Below are positions 26,720 through 35,229 of a stretch of 64,000 nucleotides of DNA, piece by piece. The stretch's first letter is position 1; every line of letters begins with the position of its first letter. Both the position numbers and the translations under genes were made by a program. The notes below the pieces were generated by a model. The model ran no database searches, was not told the DNA's origin, and worked only from the letters and a program-made list of their open reading frames with translations. This DNA comes from Ensifer sp. LC163 (GTDB taxonomy: Bacteria > Pseudomonadota > Alphaproteobacteria > Rhizobiales > Rhizobiaceae): positions 1-64,000 of the forward strand of contig NZ_MBSS01000020.1 in assembly GCF_001695855.1 (NCBI RefSeq). The letters run 5' to 3'.

Positions 26720-26870
26720 GTATCGATTTCCGGTTGCGAGGAATGCAGCAGGGCTTGGCGGCGGCGTCGGGATGACGCGTCGTCCAGAAGTCCGACGTCC
26801 ATTCACAGACGCTGCCGCTCATGTCGTAGACCCCGTAGGCATTCGGTGGGAATGCTCGTACCGATGAGTC
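26720..26870 (-). pseudogene. Relic of a formylglycine-generating enzyme (SUMF1/FGE) gene
   Basis: On the minus strand the stretch [20 protein letters not shown], then DFW and a CCIPRN motif, matches the central FGE-sulfatase fold (family pattern FPPNxYGLYDMxGNVWEWxxD, then CCxPRNP). Neither an N-terminal part nor the C-terminal copper-site cysteine region can be read in the flanking DNA, which is only about 300 bp between intact genes. FGE converts the sulfatase active-site Cys to formylglycine, so a broken copy near three sulfatase genes is notable. In SUMF1-like proteins of other function the same fold occurs, so the exact role of the ancestor is uncertain. Confidence 0.7.
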
Positions 26871-26947
26871 GCTCGAAGCCGTCGTTTCGTGGTCGACACT
26901 GGAGCACACTCGTGTTCAAACCACGCAGTGGGCGAGCGCAGACATCA

Positions 26948-28186
26948 TCACAGCAGCAAGAGTTTCTTCAGGACCGAAAAGACCTCCTTGAAGGGGAGCT
27001 TCGTCGCACCGGCGACGGCAAACGGTATGAGAGCGGCGGCTGCCACCGGCACAACTGCCGTCCGGCTGACCAGCATCGATGAGAGCTTGCGTGTCGTTTC
27101 GAACAGTTTTGTCGGGTCGGCAATGTCTTCTTCCGGCTCGGGGGTTGCGTCCGTAAGCACATTGCGTCCCAGCACCTTTCGCTCCGCCGCGCGATGAAAG
27201 CGCGTGGCCTGGGTGCCAAGCATCAGCAGGCCGGTTTCCTTGAGGCGTGCGAGCGGCTGTGAAAAGGCCGATAGCGGATAGGCAAACAGCGCAAGCACGA
27301 TCGCCAGCCAGCCGCCCATGATCATGCTGAACGTCGTCATCGAGAGGCTCTCCTGCAGCAGATGCTTGGCGACAGCCGCTGCGATTGCCGAACTCATGCC
27401 GAAGACGAAGAACATGTAGGCGTTCGGATATTGCGCGAGAAAGCCGAGGCCGCCCTTTCCGTCCGGATGCGCCGCGACGAGGCGGAGTTCCAATTTGGCG
27501 ATCTTGCGCAACAATTGCGCCCCGACAAAATGCCGCCAGATGCCGCGCAGCAGCAGAAACACGAAGAGAGGCAGGCTGACGCAGATCGTCCACCATCCCG
27601 CCGCCGTGATCGTGTTACCATCCGGCCCATGCAGGACGGCCCAGGAAGAGGCTTGTGTGGTGTGGAGGTTGCCGTACGAAAACAGCGCGGCAGCAAGCGC
27701 CAGACTCAGGCAAACCACCTCGGCCGTTCGAGAGTCCCGTTGCCGCAACGCCGAGGCGATCGCGTCGGCGGCCCGGGGGAGCGAAGTCGGTGCGATCAGT
27801 GGCGCACGCACGAGCTGCGCGAGCTTAATGCGCAGGCCGCGCTCAACCTGTTGCTCCGCGAGCACGAAGGCGGCGACCGCGATGAAGAACTTTGCCCAGA
27901 CCCCTGGATCGGTCAGGTAACCGCCCTGACCGTGGTCGAGCGAAAAACTCCGCGGCAATCCCAACAGGAGGGGAACACCCCAGGCGAGCGCCACAAACAG
28001 TATCGCCCGCTTGCCGGATTGCAGCGCATTTTCGTGCAACAGCCGCAGCCGGGACTGAAGCTCGTAAAACGGCCCGCCGCGAGACGCGAGAAACTCGGCA
28101 ATCTTCGCCTGCCGCGCTGCAAGCGCAGTGGCGCCTGCGTCGTTGCCTGTTGCTCCGTCAGCGGGGGCCTCTACACTCATCAGCAT
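26948..28186 (-). CDS. Integral membrane protein of unknown function
   Basis: About 412 aa (ATG 28186; an alternative ATG is 28180). About six hydrophobic segments: two after residue 60 (ILFVALAWGVPLLLGL, FFIAVAAFVLAEQQV), then VVCLSLALAAALFSYG, WWTICVSLPLFVFLLLRGIW and two more before an amphipathic charged C-terminal third. I do not recognise a family. Its start overlaps the stop of the DUF2950 gene (TGATG), so it is the third gene of the DUF3300-DUF2950 operon. Confidence 0.7.
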   Translation of the reverse strand: MLMSVEAPADGATGNDAGATALAARQAKIAEFLASRGGPFYELQSRLRLLHENALQSGKRAILFVALAWGVPLLLGLPRSFSLDHGQGGYLTDPGVWAKFFIAVAAFVLAEQQVERGLRIKLAQLVRAPLIAPTSLPRAADAIASALRQRDSRTAEVVCLSLALAAALFSYGNLHTTQASSWAVLHGPDGNTITAAGWWTICVSLPLFVFLLLRGIWRHFVGAQLLRKIAKLELRLVAAHPDGKGGLGFLAQYPNAYMFFVFGMSSAIAAAVAKHLLQESLSMTTFSMIMGGWLAIVLALFAYPLSAFSQPLARLKETGLLMLGTQATRFHRAAERKVLGRNVLTDATPEPEEDIADPTKLFETTRKLSSMLVSRTAVVPVAAAALIPFAVAGATKLPFKEVFSVLKKLLLL

Positions 28187-29148
28187 CAATCCTCAACGAT
28201 TTGCCAGTTGTCGTTCGGGTTGAACTGGCGGATGCCTTCGGCGACGCTTTGTGTCTGATCGCCGAGATCAGCCTGATAGACGATGCCGTTGCGGTTGACG
28301 ACGAAGGTGTGAACGCCCGTGACACCGTACTTCACCGGCCACGCGACGAGTGCGAAGCCGGCAATCATGTTGCCGTTGATCACGTAGTCGTATTTGCCGC
28401 CGGCGATGTTCTCGCCTTGGCTGGTGAGCACGCGGTAATGATAGCCGAAATAGCCCTTTCCGGCCCTGGCCTTGGCGACGGCGGCGCCGTCCGCGAGTGC
28501 GGCGCCGGCCGGGCTTTCCGGACCGCCGGGGCTCGAGGGCCAAAAGAGGCCGTCCATCGCGCCATCGCTGCTGATCAGCTTCTGGGCATATTCCAGCACG
28601 CCGTCGCCGTCGTGGTCCTGCAGCGCATATTCCTGTTGGGCATCGGCATAGGCGCCGACGGTCGCGATCGCCTGAAGTTCATTTTCGCCAACGCGGCGAT
28701 TGGCGATCTCTTCAAGGCCTGTATAGGTGTCGAAGGCCCATTTGCCGTCGTCGCCCTTGGCGATCGGGAAGGGCAGCGGCCACAGCACGTTGCCGATTTC
28801 CAGGATCTTGCGGCTCTCCACGTCCTCGACGACGATCTTCTCCTTCACGCCAGCCTGAATGTCGGCGAAGGTCTCCATCACGCCGTCGCTGGCCTTTGCC
28901 TTTGCGACGTCGAGGCCGAGCAGGCCCGCAAGCTTGTCGAAGTCTCCCGCTGTGACGGTGGTCTTGAACGCCTCGATTGCCTGTTCTGCAGTGTCGAACA
29001 CCGGCGGATCGACGGGGGCAGCATACTCTGCGAGCGGGCTCTCCGCCGACGTGGCGGCGTCCTGCGCCCAGGCGACCGCAAGCGATGCACCGCAAAGAAC
29101 GGAGCCGGCGAGCGAAGTCAGAAGCACGTTACGAATGTTCTTGGCCAT
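28186..29148 (-). CDS. DUF2950 secreted protein
   Basis: 320 aa. A signal peptide (to about residue 29, ending AVAWAQ) marks it as exported. The body matches DUF2950: FDTAEQAIEAFKTTVTAGDF at the start, ANRRVGENELQAIATVGAYA, AQQEYALQDHDGDGVLEYAQ, and GKGYFGYHYRVLTSQG with the C-terminal VAWPVKYGVTGVHTFVVNRN. The DHDGDG loop could bind calcium. DUF2950 genes regularly sit next to DUF3300 genes in proteobacteria, as here. Function is unknown. It lies 20 bp after the DUF3300 gene. Confidence 0.88.
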   Translation of the reverse strand: MAKNIRNVLLTSLAGSVLCGASLAVAWAQDAATSAESPLAEYAAPVDPPVFDTAEQAIEAFKTTVTAGDFDKLAGLLGLDVAKAKASDGVMETFADIQAGVKEKIVVEDVESRKILEIGNVLWPLPFPIAKGDDGKWAFDTYTGLEEIANRRVGENELQAIATVGAYADAQQEYALQDHDGDGVLEYAQKLISSDGAMDGLFWPSSPGGPESPAGAALADGAAVAKARAGKGYFGYHYRVLTSQGENIAGGKYDYVINGNMIAGFALVAWPVKYGVTGVHTFVVNRNGIVYQADLGDQTQSVAEGIRQFNPNDNWQIVED

Positions 29149-29168
29149 GTTCGTTCTCTCCATCCGGC

Positions 29169-30572
29169 TCATCTGTGGCGACCGCCGCCGCGCTTGATCT
29201 CGCGGTGCGGCTTGCCGCCGCCGCGGTGACCGCCGCCGAGCGCCTGGGCGCCCCGGTTCGAATGAACCTGCGTCGCCTTGCCGCTTTGCACCCGCCCCAG
29301 CGCCGACGGCTTGTTTCCGCCGGGTCGCTCGATCTTGCCGCCGGGCTTCGGCCTGCTGATCTGGCGATCGATCTTGGCACTCGGCCTGACATTGCTGACC
29401 TTGTTGCCGACGGCAGGCCTGGATTTCACCGCGTCGGCGGGTTTTCTGTTGCCGGCGGCGGCTTTGTTCCGACCGGCATCGATCTGCTGGCGCGCCTCGA
29501 CCTTGCTTTTGCGCACGTCATCGACCGAGATCCTGTTGGCCTGGTTCCTGACCGAGCCGATGTGATCGGTGCGCACCGTTTTCGCCCGGTTGGCGATGTT
29601 GTTGTCTTTCACGGACTTGAAATCGTTCCTGATCGAGGTGCGGTCGATCTTGGCGAACTGGTTCTTGTCGAAGCTGATCTTGTTGCGGTCGACATTCTTC
29701 CAATCGACGTCGTTAAAGTTCACCTTGCCGTTGATGTCGACATCATTGAAGCAGCGGTTGCAATCGATATCGATATCGTCGCCATTCCAGCGACCGCCCC
29801 AAACACCCCAGTCATCCCAGTCGACGACGGCGCCGAAAACGGCACCGGTAACGAAGCCGGCGAAAAAGGTCGCAGTCGGGTAATAGTAGTTCGGATAGGG
29901 GTCGGGATAGTAAGCGATCGGCGCGGGCACGTAGCCCGGAACATAGAGCATTTCCGGTTCATACTGCGGCACATAGATCTTTTCCGGATTGGCCGCCTGG
30001 ATGACGACGTTGTCGTTGTCCTGGGTCACCGTGATCTTGTCGTCGGATTTGATGACGCCGTCGGCAACGGCCTTGTCGCGAAGCTGCTGGATCGCGACGA
30101 GCACGTCCTTCTGCTGATAGGCGAGTGCGTCGCCGAGCGACTGCGTCCAGTCGAGATCATCGCTCATCATCTTGACGATCTCGGGATAGTTCAAAAGCGA
30201 GATGATGCTGCCATCCCAACTGTCCTTGGGCTTCAGATCCTTGTTCGCCTTCTGCTGTTCGAGGAAGCGTGCCGCTTCGACGATCTGCAGCGGATAGAGA
30301 GAGGCCGAGGTGACGAGTGCGACGAGCTCGTCCGGGTAAAGCGCGATGCGGGCGACCAGAATCTCGAGCTCTTCTTCGCTGAGCGGCTGGGGCGGCGCTT
30401 CCGCCGTGCCGGATGCGCCAGCGGCCTGCTCCTGCGCAAACGCGGTCGTGCCAAATGGGGACGACAAGCCTGGCGCAAAGGCAATGGCTGTCGCCAGCAT
30501 CAGTTTGCCGGTCAATGCAAGGGTATTCGATACGGCTGGTTGCACACGCTGGGAATAAAGACTGACAGACAT
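29169..30572 (-). CDS. DUF3300 secreted protein with basic C-terminal tail
   Basis: 467 aa. A long N-terminal signal region (to about residue 47) is followed by the DUF3300 domain: LSEEELEILVARIALYPDEL, VEAARFLEQQK, LNYPEIVKMMSDDLDWTQSL, QQKDVLVAIQQLRDKA and the tyrosine-rich VPQYEPEMLYVPGY. The C-terminal 200 residues are low-complexity, Asn/Asp-rich, then strongly basic with Gly/His (GGGHRGGGKPHREIKRGGG), probably cell-wall or nucleic-acid contacting. ATG 30572 has GGAG 5 bp upstream. First gene of a three-gene leftward operon; a regulatory dyad lies about 118 bp upstream. Confidence 0.88.
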   Translation of the reverse strand: MSVSLYSQRVQPAVSNTLALTGKLMLATAIAFAPGLSSPFGTTAFAQEQAAGASGTAEAPPQPLSEEELEILVARIALYPDELVALVTSASLYPLQIVEAARFLEQQKANKDLKPKDSWDGSIISLLNYPEIVKMMSDDLDWTQSLGDALAYQQKDVLVAIQQLRDKAVADGVIKSDDKITVTQDNDNVVIQAANPEKIYVPQYEPEMLYVPGYVPAPIAYYPDPYPNYYYPTATFFAGFVTGAVFGAVVDWDDWGVWGGRWNGDDIDIDCNRCFNDVDINGKVNFNDVDWKNVDRNKISFDKNQFAKIDRTSIRNDFKSVKDNNIANRAKTVRTDHIGSVRNQANRISVDDVRKSKVEARQQIDAGRNKAAAGNRKPADAVKSRPAVGNKVSNVRPSAKIDRQISRPKPGGKIERPGGNKPSALGRVQSGKATQVHSNRGAQALGGGHRGGGKPHREIKRGGGRHR

Positions 30573-30683
30573 AGCCTCTCCACTCTCGCCATCGGCGTTG
30601 GACACATAAGCGTGACGTAAGATCAGGCTCAGCGATTTGCCTTGCTCAAAGGTCAGCCGGGTTCAATGTAGCAGGATCGCAGA

Positions 30684-30715
30684 AGATAGATTGCACAAGA
30701 GTGGGCAATCTATCT
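30684..30715. promoter_or_regulatory. Shared dyad, copy 2 (DUF3300 promoter)
   Basis: A perfect inverted repeat with 11-bp arms AGATAGATTGC / GCAATCTATCT around a 10-bp centre ACAAGAGTGG. The core ATTGC-N10-GCAAT (30690-30709), with symmetric inner CA and TG, is shared with copies at 24838 and 33051. It sits upstream of the DUF3300 start. Confidence 0.7.
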
Positions 30716-30797
30716 TGCGGTTGCATTCATTCTTCAATGACATGAAGAAAGGCGATATTTCGCGTCGCACGGCATCGTGTTGGCACGTGCGGCAGGC

Positions 30798-32156
30798 TCA
30801 AAAGTCAGTTGGCGGATCGCTCGCCTTCATTGCAGACGCACGCAATGCTTGCTGCGATCCTCGCCGCGCGTCGGCAGGAAAGCTTCGCGCCGCAAGCCAA
30901 AGAGCGGCCGCCGTCGCGAGCAGCGAAACCGGGACCAGTATCATGGCGCGATGCAGGCCGATTGCCCTGAACTGTTCGGTCACCTCGATGCCGCCCGCTT
31001 CCGCCATTGCGCGCAGGGCATAACTGTCGGAAAGCAGGCCCATCAGCACCGGCCCGCCAGCGCCACCCATGAGCGATGATGCGGCGACGTATATGGCCAT
31101 CGCGGTGGCTCGATCGCGCGGCGCAACGACATCGTGCATGGCCGGAAGTGCGCAGACCGGGAGCGCGTATTGGGCAAGCCATCCCAGGCCGAACACCAAC
31201 ACGAACAGTTCGGGTTGTTCGGGGCCGAGCAGCAGGCCACACCACGTCGCACACGCAGCGAAGGCAAGGCACACGCTGCCCATCAGCAGCCGGCCGCGCT
31301 CTGTGCGTTCATGCAGGCGATCGGCGATCCCGCCGCCGAGGGTGAGGCCCACAAGCCCGGTGAGCCCCACGATCACCCCCGCCGAAATACCAGCCGTCGC
31401 CAGCGGCAAGGCAAAATAGCGTTGCAGCAGCGGCACCAGGAACGTGTTCGTCCCGTAGGCCGCGAAGTTGCTGGTGATGCCGGCCAGGACGATCCATCGC
31501 AGCGTCGTTATTCCGGTGATCTCGCGGATCGAATTTCCGGTTGCAGCGGCCGGGGTGATCCGGACCGTTTCTGCGGCCCCGCGCTCCGGTTCGCGGATAT
31601 TGAAGATCAGGGCTGCCAACAGGAGCCCTGGGGCCAGGGCGATGACAAAGGGCGAACGCCAGGAGCCGAAGGTGCTGGCGATCGCCCCAACGACGGAGTA
31701 GGCGAGCAGGAGCCCGACGGGCACGCCGAGGGCAAAGGTTCCGATCGCTCGGGAGCGCCTGTTGGCAGGAAAGAGGTCGCCGATCAGGGAACTCGCGGCC
31801 GGTACGCAGCTTGCTTCACCGATGGCAACGCCGATGCGGGTCGCCACAAAGGACGCAAAATTCCAGGAGGCAGCGCCAAGTGCGGTGCAGACACTCCAGA
31901 CGATCAAACCGCAGCCGATGATCATCTTTCGCGATCTGACGTCGGCCAGGCGTCCCAGTGGCACTGCGACGGCTGCGAAGACCACCGTAAAGGTTGCAAT
32001 GAGGCTTCCAAACTCGAAGTCGGTCAGGTTCCATTCATGGCGTATGGGCTCCGCGACAATGGCGGGGATGGCACGGTCGAAGATGTTCAGAAGGTTAGCA
32101 AAAAACAGCAGAGCCAGCACGCGCCATGCATCGGGGGCTTGATGCGGATCCTTCAT
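30798..32156 (-). CDS. MFS transporter (Spinster-like)
   Basis: About 452 aa, 12 hydrophobic segments. The N-terminal motif LLFFANLLNIFDRAIPAIVA, then PLGRLADVRSRK (motif A), GIGEASCVPAASSLIGDLFP, and FALGVPVGLL are close to the Spinster-like MFS group of anion and lipid carriers. ATG 32156 is chosen; the TTG at 32162 overlaps the regulator stop. It follows the Crp-family gene directly, so both are in one leftward transcript. It could import or export a product of the sulfatase pathway, an inference from position only. Confidence 0.85.
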   Translation of the reverse strand: MKDPHQAPDAWRVLALLFFANLLNIFDRAIPAIVAEPIRHEWNLTDFEFGSLIATFTVVFAAVAVPLGRLADVRSRKMIIGCGLIVWSVCTALGAASWNFASFVATRIGVAIGEASCVPAASSLIGDLFPANRRSRAIGTFALGVPVGLLLAYSVVGAIASTFGSWRSPFVIALAPGLLLAALIFNIREPERGAAETVRITPAAATGNSIREITGITTLRWIVLAGITSNFAAYGTNTFLVPLLQRYFALPLATAGISAGVIVGLTGLVGLTLGGGIADRLHERTERGRLLMGSVCLAFAACATWCGLLLGPEQPELFVLVFGLGWLAQYALPVCALPAMHDVVAPRDRATAMAIYVAASSLMGGAGGPVLMGLLSDSYALRAMAEAGGIEVTEQFRAIGLHRAMILVPVSLLATAAALWLAARSFPADARRGSQQALRASAMKASDPPTDF

Positions 32157-32158
32157 GC

Positions 32159-32926
32159 TCAATGGTGATCCTGCTCATATTCATTCACCTGCCGGACGAG
32201 CACAGCGGGCTTCAGAAGTTTGAGACGCTTGTAGGCGATTTCGATGACATGCGTTCGTTCAAGCTCACGAAGGATGGTCCCGACGGCGTTTCGGGACAGG
32301 TTGGCGAGATGCGCCAGTTCCTCCTGTGCAAGGTCGAGTTCGGGCTCGCTCTCGACAAGGCCCTTGCCGCGCCGATATCCGCCCAGCCGCAACAGGACGG
32401 CAAAGCATCGGACATCGGAGTTCCGGATGAGCAGGTCCCGTGCAGCGCCGACAGCGACATCCTGGTTACTGACGATGAGCCGCGCGAAGTGACGCCATGC
32501 GTCGCTTCTCATTGAGGGATCGTTGATGATCGCATCGACTTCGCGCAGCGGCAGCACAAACATCTGCAGGGGAACCTGTGCCAACACACGTATCCGCCGG
32601 GGCTCGCGCGTGAGGACCGCCGCCGCTCCAAACCAGTCACCGGGCCGCAGGATGTGCGATAGCCTTGGCAGGCCGTCGCGCGTCACCGTCGACACCGCAA
32701 CGTGACCGGAAACAACGCCCATCATGCTGCCAGGCGGATCGCCGATGTCATAGACGACCTTGCCCGGCGCGAACGACGCCAAATATCCCCTTGCCAGCAC
32801 CGCATCCTGGAACGATGTCGGCGTGCTGTTCAGCCAGTCGGTCCCCCGCAGGAATTGGTTCTCTGAGCCGTTCGCCATCAGGTGCTTTCCAGACACGGTG
32901 CCGTTTGTGCGACTTTGGATATTCAT
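32159..32926 (-). CDS. Crp/Fnr-family transcription regulator
   Basis: 255 aa. Residues about 40-150 form a cyclic-nucleotide-binding-type barrel (GYLASFAPGKVVYDIGDPPG, GDWFGAAAVLTREPRR). No N-terminal Cys set for an iron-sulfur cluster is seen. The C-terminal winged helix (LDLAQEELAHLANLSRNAVG) has a recognition helix LSRNAVGTILRELE. Compared with Crp (SRETVGRILKMLE), the base-reading Glu and second Arg are replaced by Asn and Thr, so it should not bind TGTGA sites. ATG 32926 with GGAGG 9 bp upstream. Divergent from the outer-membrane and sulfatase genes; likely their regulator. Confidence 0.88.
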   Translation of the reverse strand: MNIQSRTNGTVSGKHLMANGSENQFLRGTDWLNSTPTSFQDAVLARGYLASFAPGKVVYDIGDPPGSMMGVVSGHVAVSTVTRDGLPRLSHILRPGDWFGAAAVLTREPRRIRVLAQVPLQMFVLPLREVDAIINDPSMRSDAWRHFARLIVSNQDVAVGAARDLLIRNSDVRCFAVLLRLGGYRRGKGLVESEPELDLAQEELAHLANLSRNAVGTILRELERTHVIEIAYKRLKLLKPAVLVRQVNEYEQDHH

Positions 32927-33050
32927 CAAGCAAAACCTCCCGAAACCTGGACAGTTGCATCGACTTTCAACGGCAGATGAAAGCAGAATTGGGCGATCCA
33001 GTCCCGGCGGCGGCCATCGGTGCTCAATCTGCCATTGGAATTCCAGATGA

Positions 33051-33070
33051 ATTGCACAACTTTGGGCAGT
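33051..33070. promoter_or_regulatory. Shared dyad, copy 3 (outer-membrane protein/sulfatase promoter)
   Basis: ATTGC-ACAACTTTGG-GCAGT, one mismatch from the ATTGC-N10-GCAAT pattern, with the inner CA and TG conserved. It lies 58 bp upstream of the outer-membrane protein start and about 125 bp from the divergent Crp-family gene. Confidence 0.6.
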
Positions 33071-33128
33071 TGTCTTCCGAAATTGACGCTATCCTCGCGA
33101 GAGATGAGGCAATGCGAGAGGGGACGGC

Positions 33129-33986
33129 ATGGCTGCGAGAACACCCACAATACTTCTGGTTCGCGACTCGGCTGGGCGCGGCCGCAAGCGGCCGCGCCGA
33201 TTTGGGCTGATGCTGGCTGCGATTGCGACTTTGTTATCGCCAGTTGAGGCGGCCCTTGCGCAGGATGCGTCAGGCGCACAGTCGCTCGATCAGGCGGCGA
33301 ACGACCCGACGGCGTCGATCATGTCGCTGCAATTGGCCGACTGGTACACGCCGACCTATCACCACCTTGACGACAGCGACAACGCCATCGCGCTGCGCGC
33401 CGCGATCCCCTTCGAGCTTGGCGGAATCGACAACATTTTCAGAATCACCGCGCCGATCATCACCGATCATCCGGCTTTGGAACCCGGCCTTGGCGACATC
33501 ACGATCTTCGACCTGATGGTCTTCAATGAAAATTGGGGACGCTGGGGCGTCGGCGCAGTCGCGCTGCTGCCGACAGGTGGTGACCATCGAGGCGCCGACC
33601 AGTGGGCGCTCGGTCCCGCGCTCGGCTTCACCGCGCCCGTCTCCGATGATCTGCTGGTTGGCCTCTTCAATCAGAACCTGTTCCATATCGGCGGCGATCA
33701 GGCGCTGGGCCAGGCCGATGTCAACGTCAGTACGTTCCAGCCGATCCTGAGCCACAAGCTCGGCGGCGGCTGGTCGGTCGGCTTTTCCGAGATGCAGATC
33801 GCCTACGACTGGGAGGACGGCCGTTTTTCCAGCCTTCCGCTCGGCATTCAGGTCTCCAAATTACAGAAATTTGGAGACCTGCCGGTTCAGTTCAGCCTGC
33901 AATACGAACATAACTTCGCCGATAGCCAGGTGGCGCCCAGCGATACGATACGCGCGACTGTGAAATTCCTGTTCGCATCGAAGTGA
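33129..33986 (+). CDS. Outer-membrane beta-barrel protein
   Basis: 285 aa. A basic N-terminal stretch and signal peptide (FGLMLAAIATLLSPVEAALAQ) are followed by repeated amphipathic strands with aromatic girdles (MSLQLADWYTPTYHHL, GVGAVALLPTGG, WSVGFSEMQIAYDW). The C terminus is RATVKFLFASK, close to the usual aromatic end of barrels. It is most like small channel or transporter barrels seen beside degradation genes. First gene of the rightward sulfatase unit, with GAGAGGGG 5 bp upstream and a regulatory dyad 58 bp upstream. Confidence 0.75.
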   Translation: MAARTPTILLVRDSAGRGRKRPRRFGLMLAAIATLLSPVEAALAQDASGAQSLDQAANDPTASIMSLQLADWYTPTYHHLDDSDNAIALRAAIPFELGGIDNIFRITAPIITDHPALEPGLGDITIFDLMVFNENWGRWGVGAVALLPTGGDHRGADQWALGPALGFTAPVSDDLLVGLFNQNLFHIGGDQALGQADVNVSTFQPILSHKLGGGWSVGFSEMQIAYDWEDGRFSSLPLGIQVSKLQKFGDLPVQFSLQYEHNFADSQVAPSDTIRATVKFLFASK

Positions 33987-34024
33987 TTCGACCGCGGTTT
34001 CGACAGGATGGAGTGAGGCAATTG

Positions 34025-35002
34025 ATGCAACGCAGAATGTATTTAAGTGCTGCCGCCGTGCTAGCCGTGTCCGCCGGTTCGGCGAATGCGCTCGAAGGGG
34101 GAACAAGCGCCTACCTGCTCGGTAGTCGGGATACGTTTGCCGGGGCTGTTGGCAAGCCGGGCAGTACCATCGTCACGAACAACTTCTTCTATTGGCATGG
34201 CGACGCGCCGACGCTCAGTCTCGGTGGTGTTGCGGTCGCCAACCCGGAAGTCGACATTTACCTTTATCGGCTCGATATCGCCCATTTCTTTGACGTCGAA
34301 ATCTTCGGTGGAACGCCTGGTTTTGTGCTTTCGGTCCCAGCCGGCTCCGGGGCCGTCGACGCCTCCGGCGCCGTCGGGCGGTTTTCCGGCGCGGTGGAGG
34401 ACGAAAACATCGGCTTCAGCGATCCCATCCTGACCTCGGTGATCGGCTGGCACGCCGGAAACTTCCACTACAGCGCCGGTGTTTCCTTCTTCCTTCCCTG
34501 GGGCAAGTACAACTCCGCGACCGTCGATTTGGGACCGCCGCCGGAGATCGACGATTTCCTGAATTTCGGCAAGAACCGGCTGACGATCATGCCGGTTGTC
34601 AGCGCTACCTATCTCGACCCCAGCGACGGCCTTGAATTCTCAGGCGCCATGAGCCTTGAATTTCCATTCGAGAACAGCGCAACCGATTGGCGGACGGCAC
34701 CGATCCTCAATCTCGAAGGGGCGGTGCTCCAGCATCTGCCGAGCGGCTTTGCATTCGGCGTTGCCGGCTACATGTCCCAACAAATCGGCGAGGACAGCGG
34801 CGCGGGTGCCGATTCCTTCAAGGCGACGGTTGGCGCGGACAGTTTGAAGGCCCGTGTTTTCGGCATCGGACCCATCCTGACCTACAGCACGAAATTTGAC
34901 GAAACGCCGGTGAACTTCAAGATGAAATACACGCACGAATTTGCCGCCAAACGCCGGTTTGAGAGCGATGTCGTGAGCCTTTCGGTTAACTTCTCTTTCT
35001 AG
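34025..35002 (+). CDS. Outer-membrane protein, phenol MetA-pathway family
   Basis: 325 aa. Signal peptide (to about residue 24, ending GSANA). The mature start LEGGTSAYLLGSRDTFAG followed by NNFFYWHGDAPTLSLGG fits the MetA-pathway-of-phenol-degradation barrel family (compare the truncated relative at 42760 with EGGAGFYLLGTRGPGA). The protein ends in VSLSVNFSF with the terminal Phe of barrels. Members are thought to be channels for hydrophobic or aromatic solutes. ATG 34025 has GAGG 7 bp upstream and follows the preceding barrel gene by 38 bp. Confidence 0.82.
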   Translation: MQRRMYLSAAAVLAVSAGSANALEGGTSAYLLGSRDTFAGAVGKPGSTIVTNNFFYWHGDAPTLSLGGVAVANPEVDIYLYRLDIAHFFDVEIFGGTPGFVLSVPAGSGAVDASGAVGRFSGAVEDENIGFSDPILTSVIGWHAGNFHYSAGVSFFLPWGKYNSATVDLGPPPEIDDFLNFGKNRLTIMPVVSATYLDPSDGLEFSGAMSLEFPFENSATDWRTAPILNLEGAVLQHLPSGFAFGVAGYMSQQIGEDSGAGADSFKATVGADSLKARVFGIGPILTYSTKFDETPVNFKMKYTHEFAAKRRFESDVVSLSVNFSF

Positions 35003-35229
35003 CCGGAGGCACGCCAAGCGAGTGAAACGCGTCTCGTGGAGAGACGGCCGTCAGCTGCGATTTTGCCATGGTGGAGTTGCCTCCCGATGGTCGATCGCTG
35101 CCCGCAGCCGGATGCTTGCGAGCGGTTGAGCACAGCCAGGGCGGGTGCCGAAATGATGTGGTGTCCCCGACCCGCGTGTCGGGGGCAAGGTGTGAAGGTT
35201 TCGAACCGAATTTCCCAAGGAGGAAAGCG

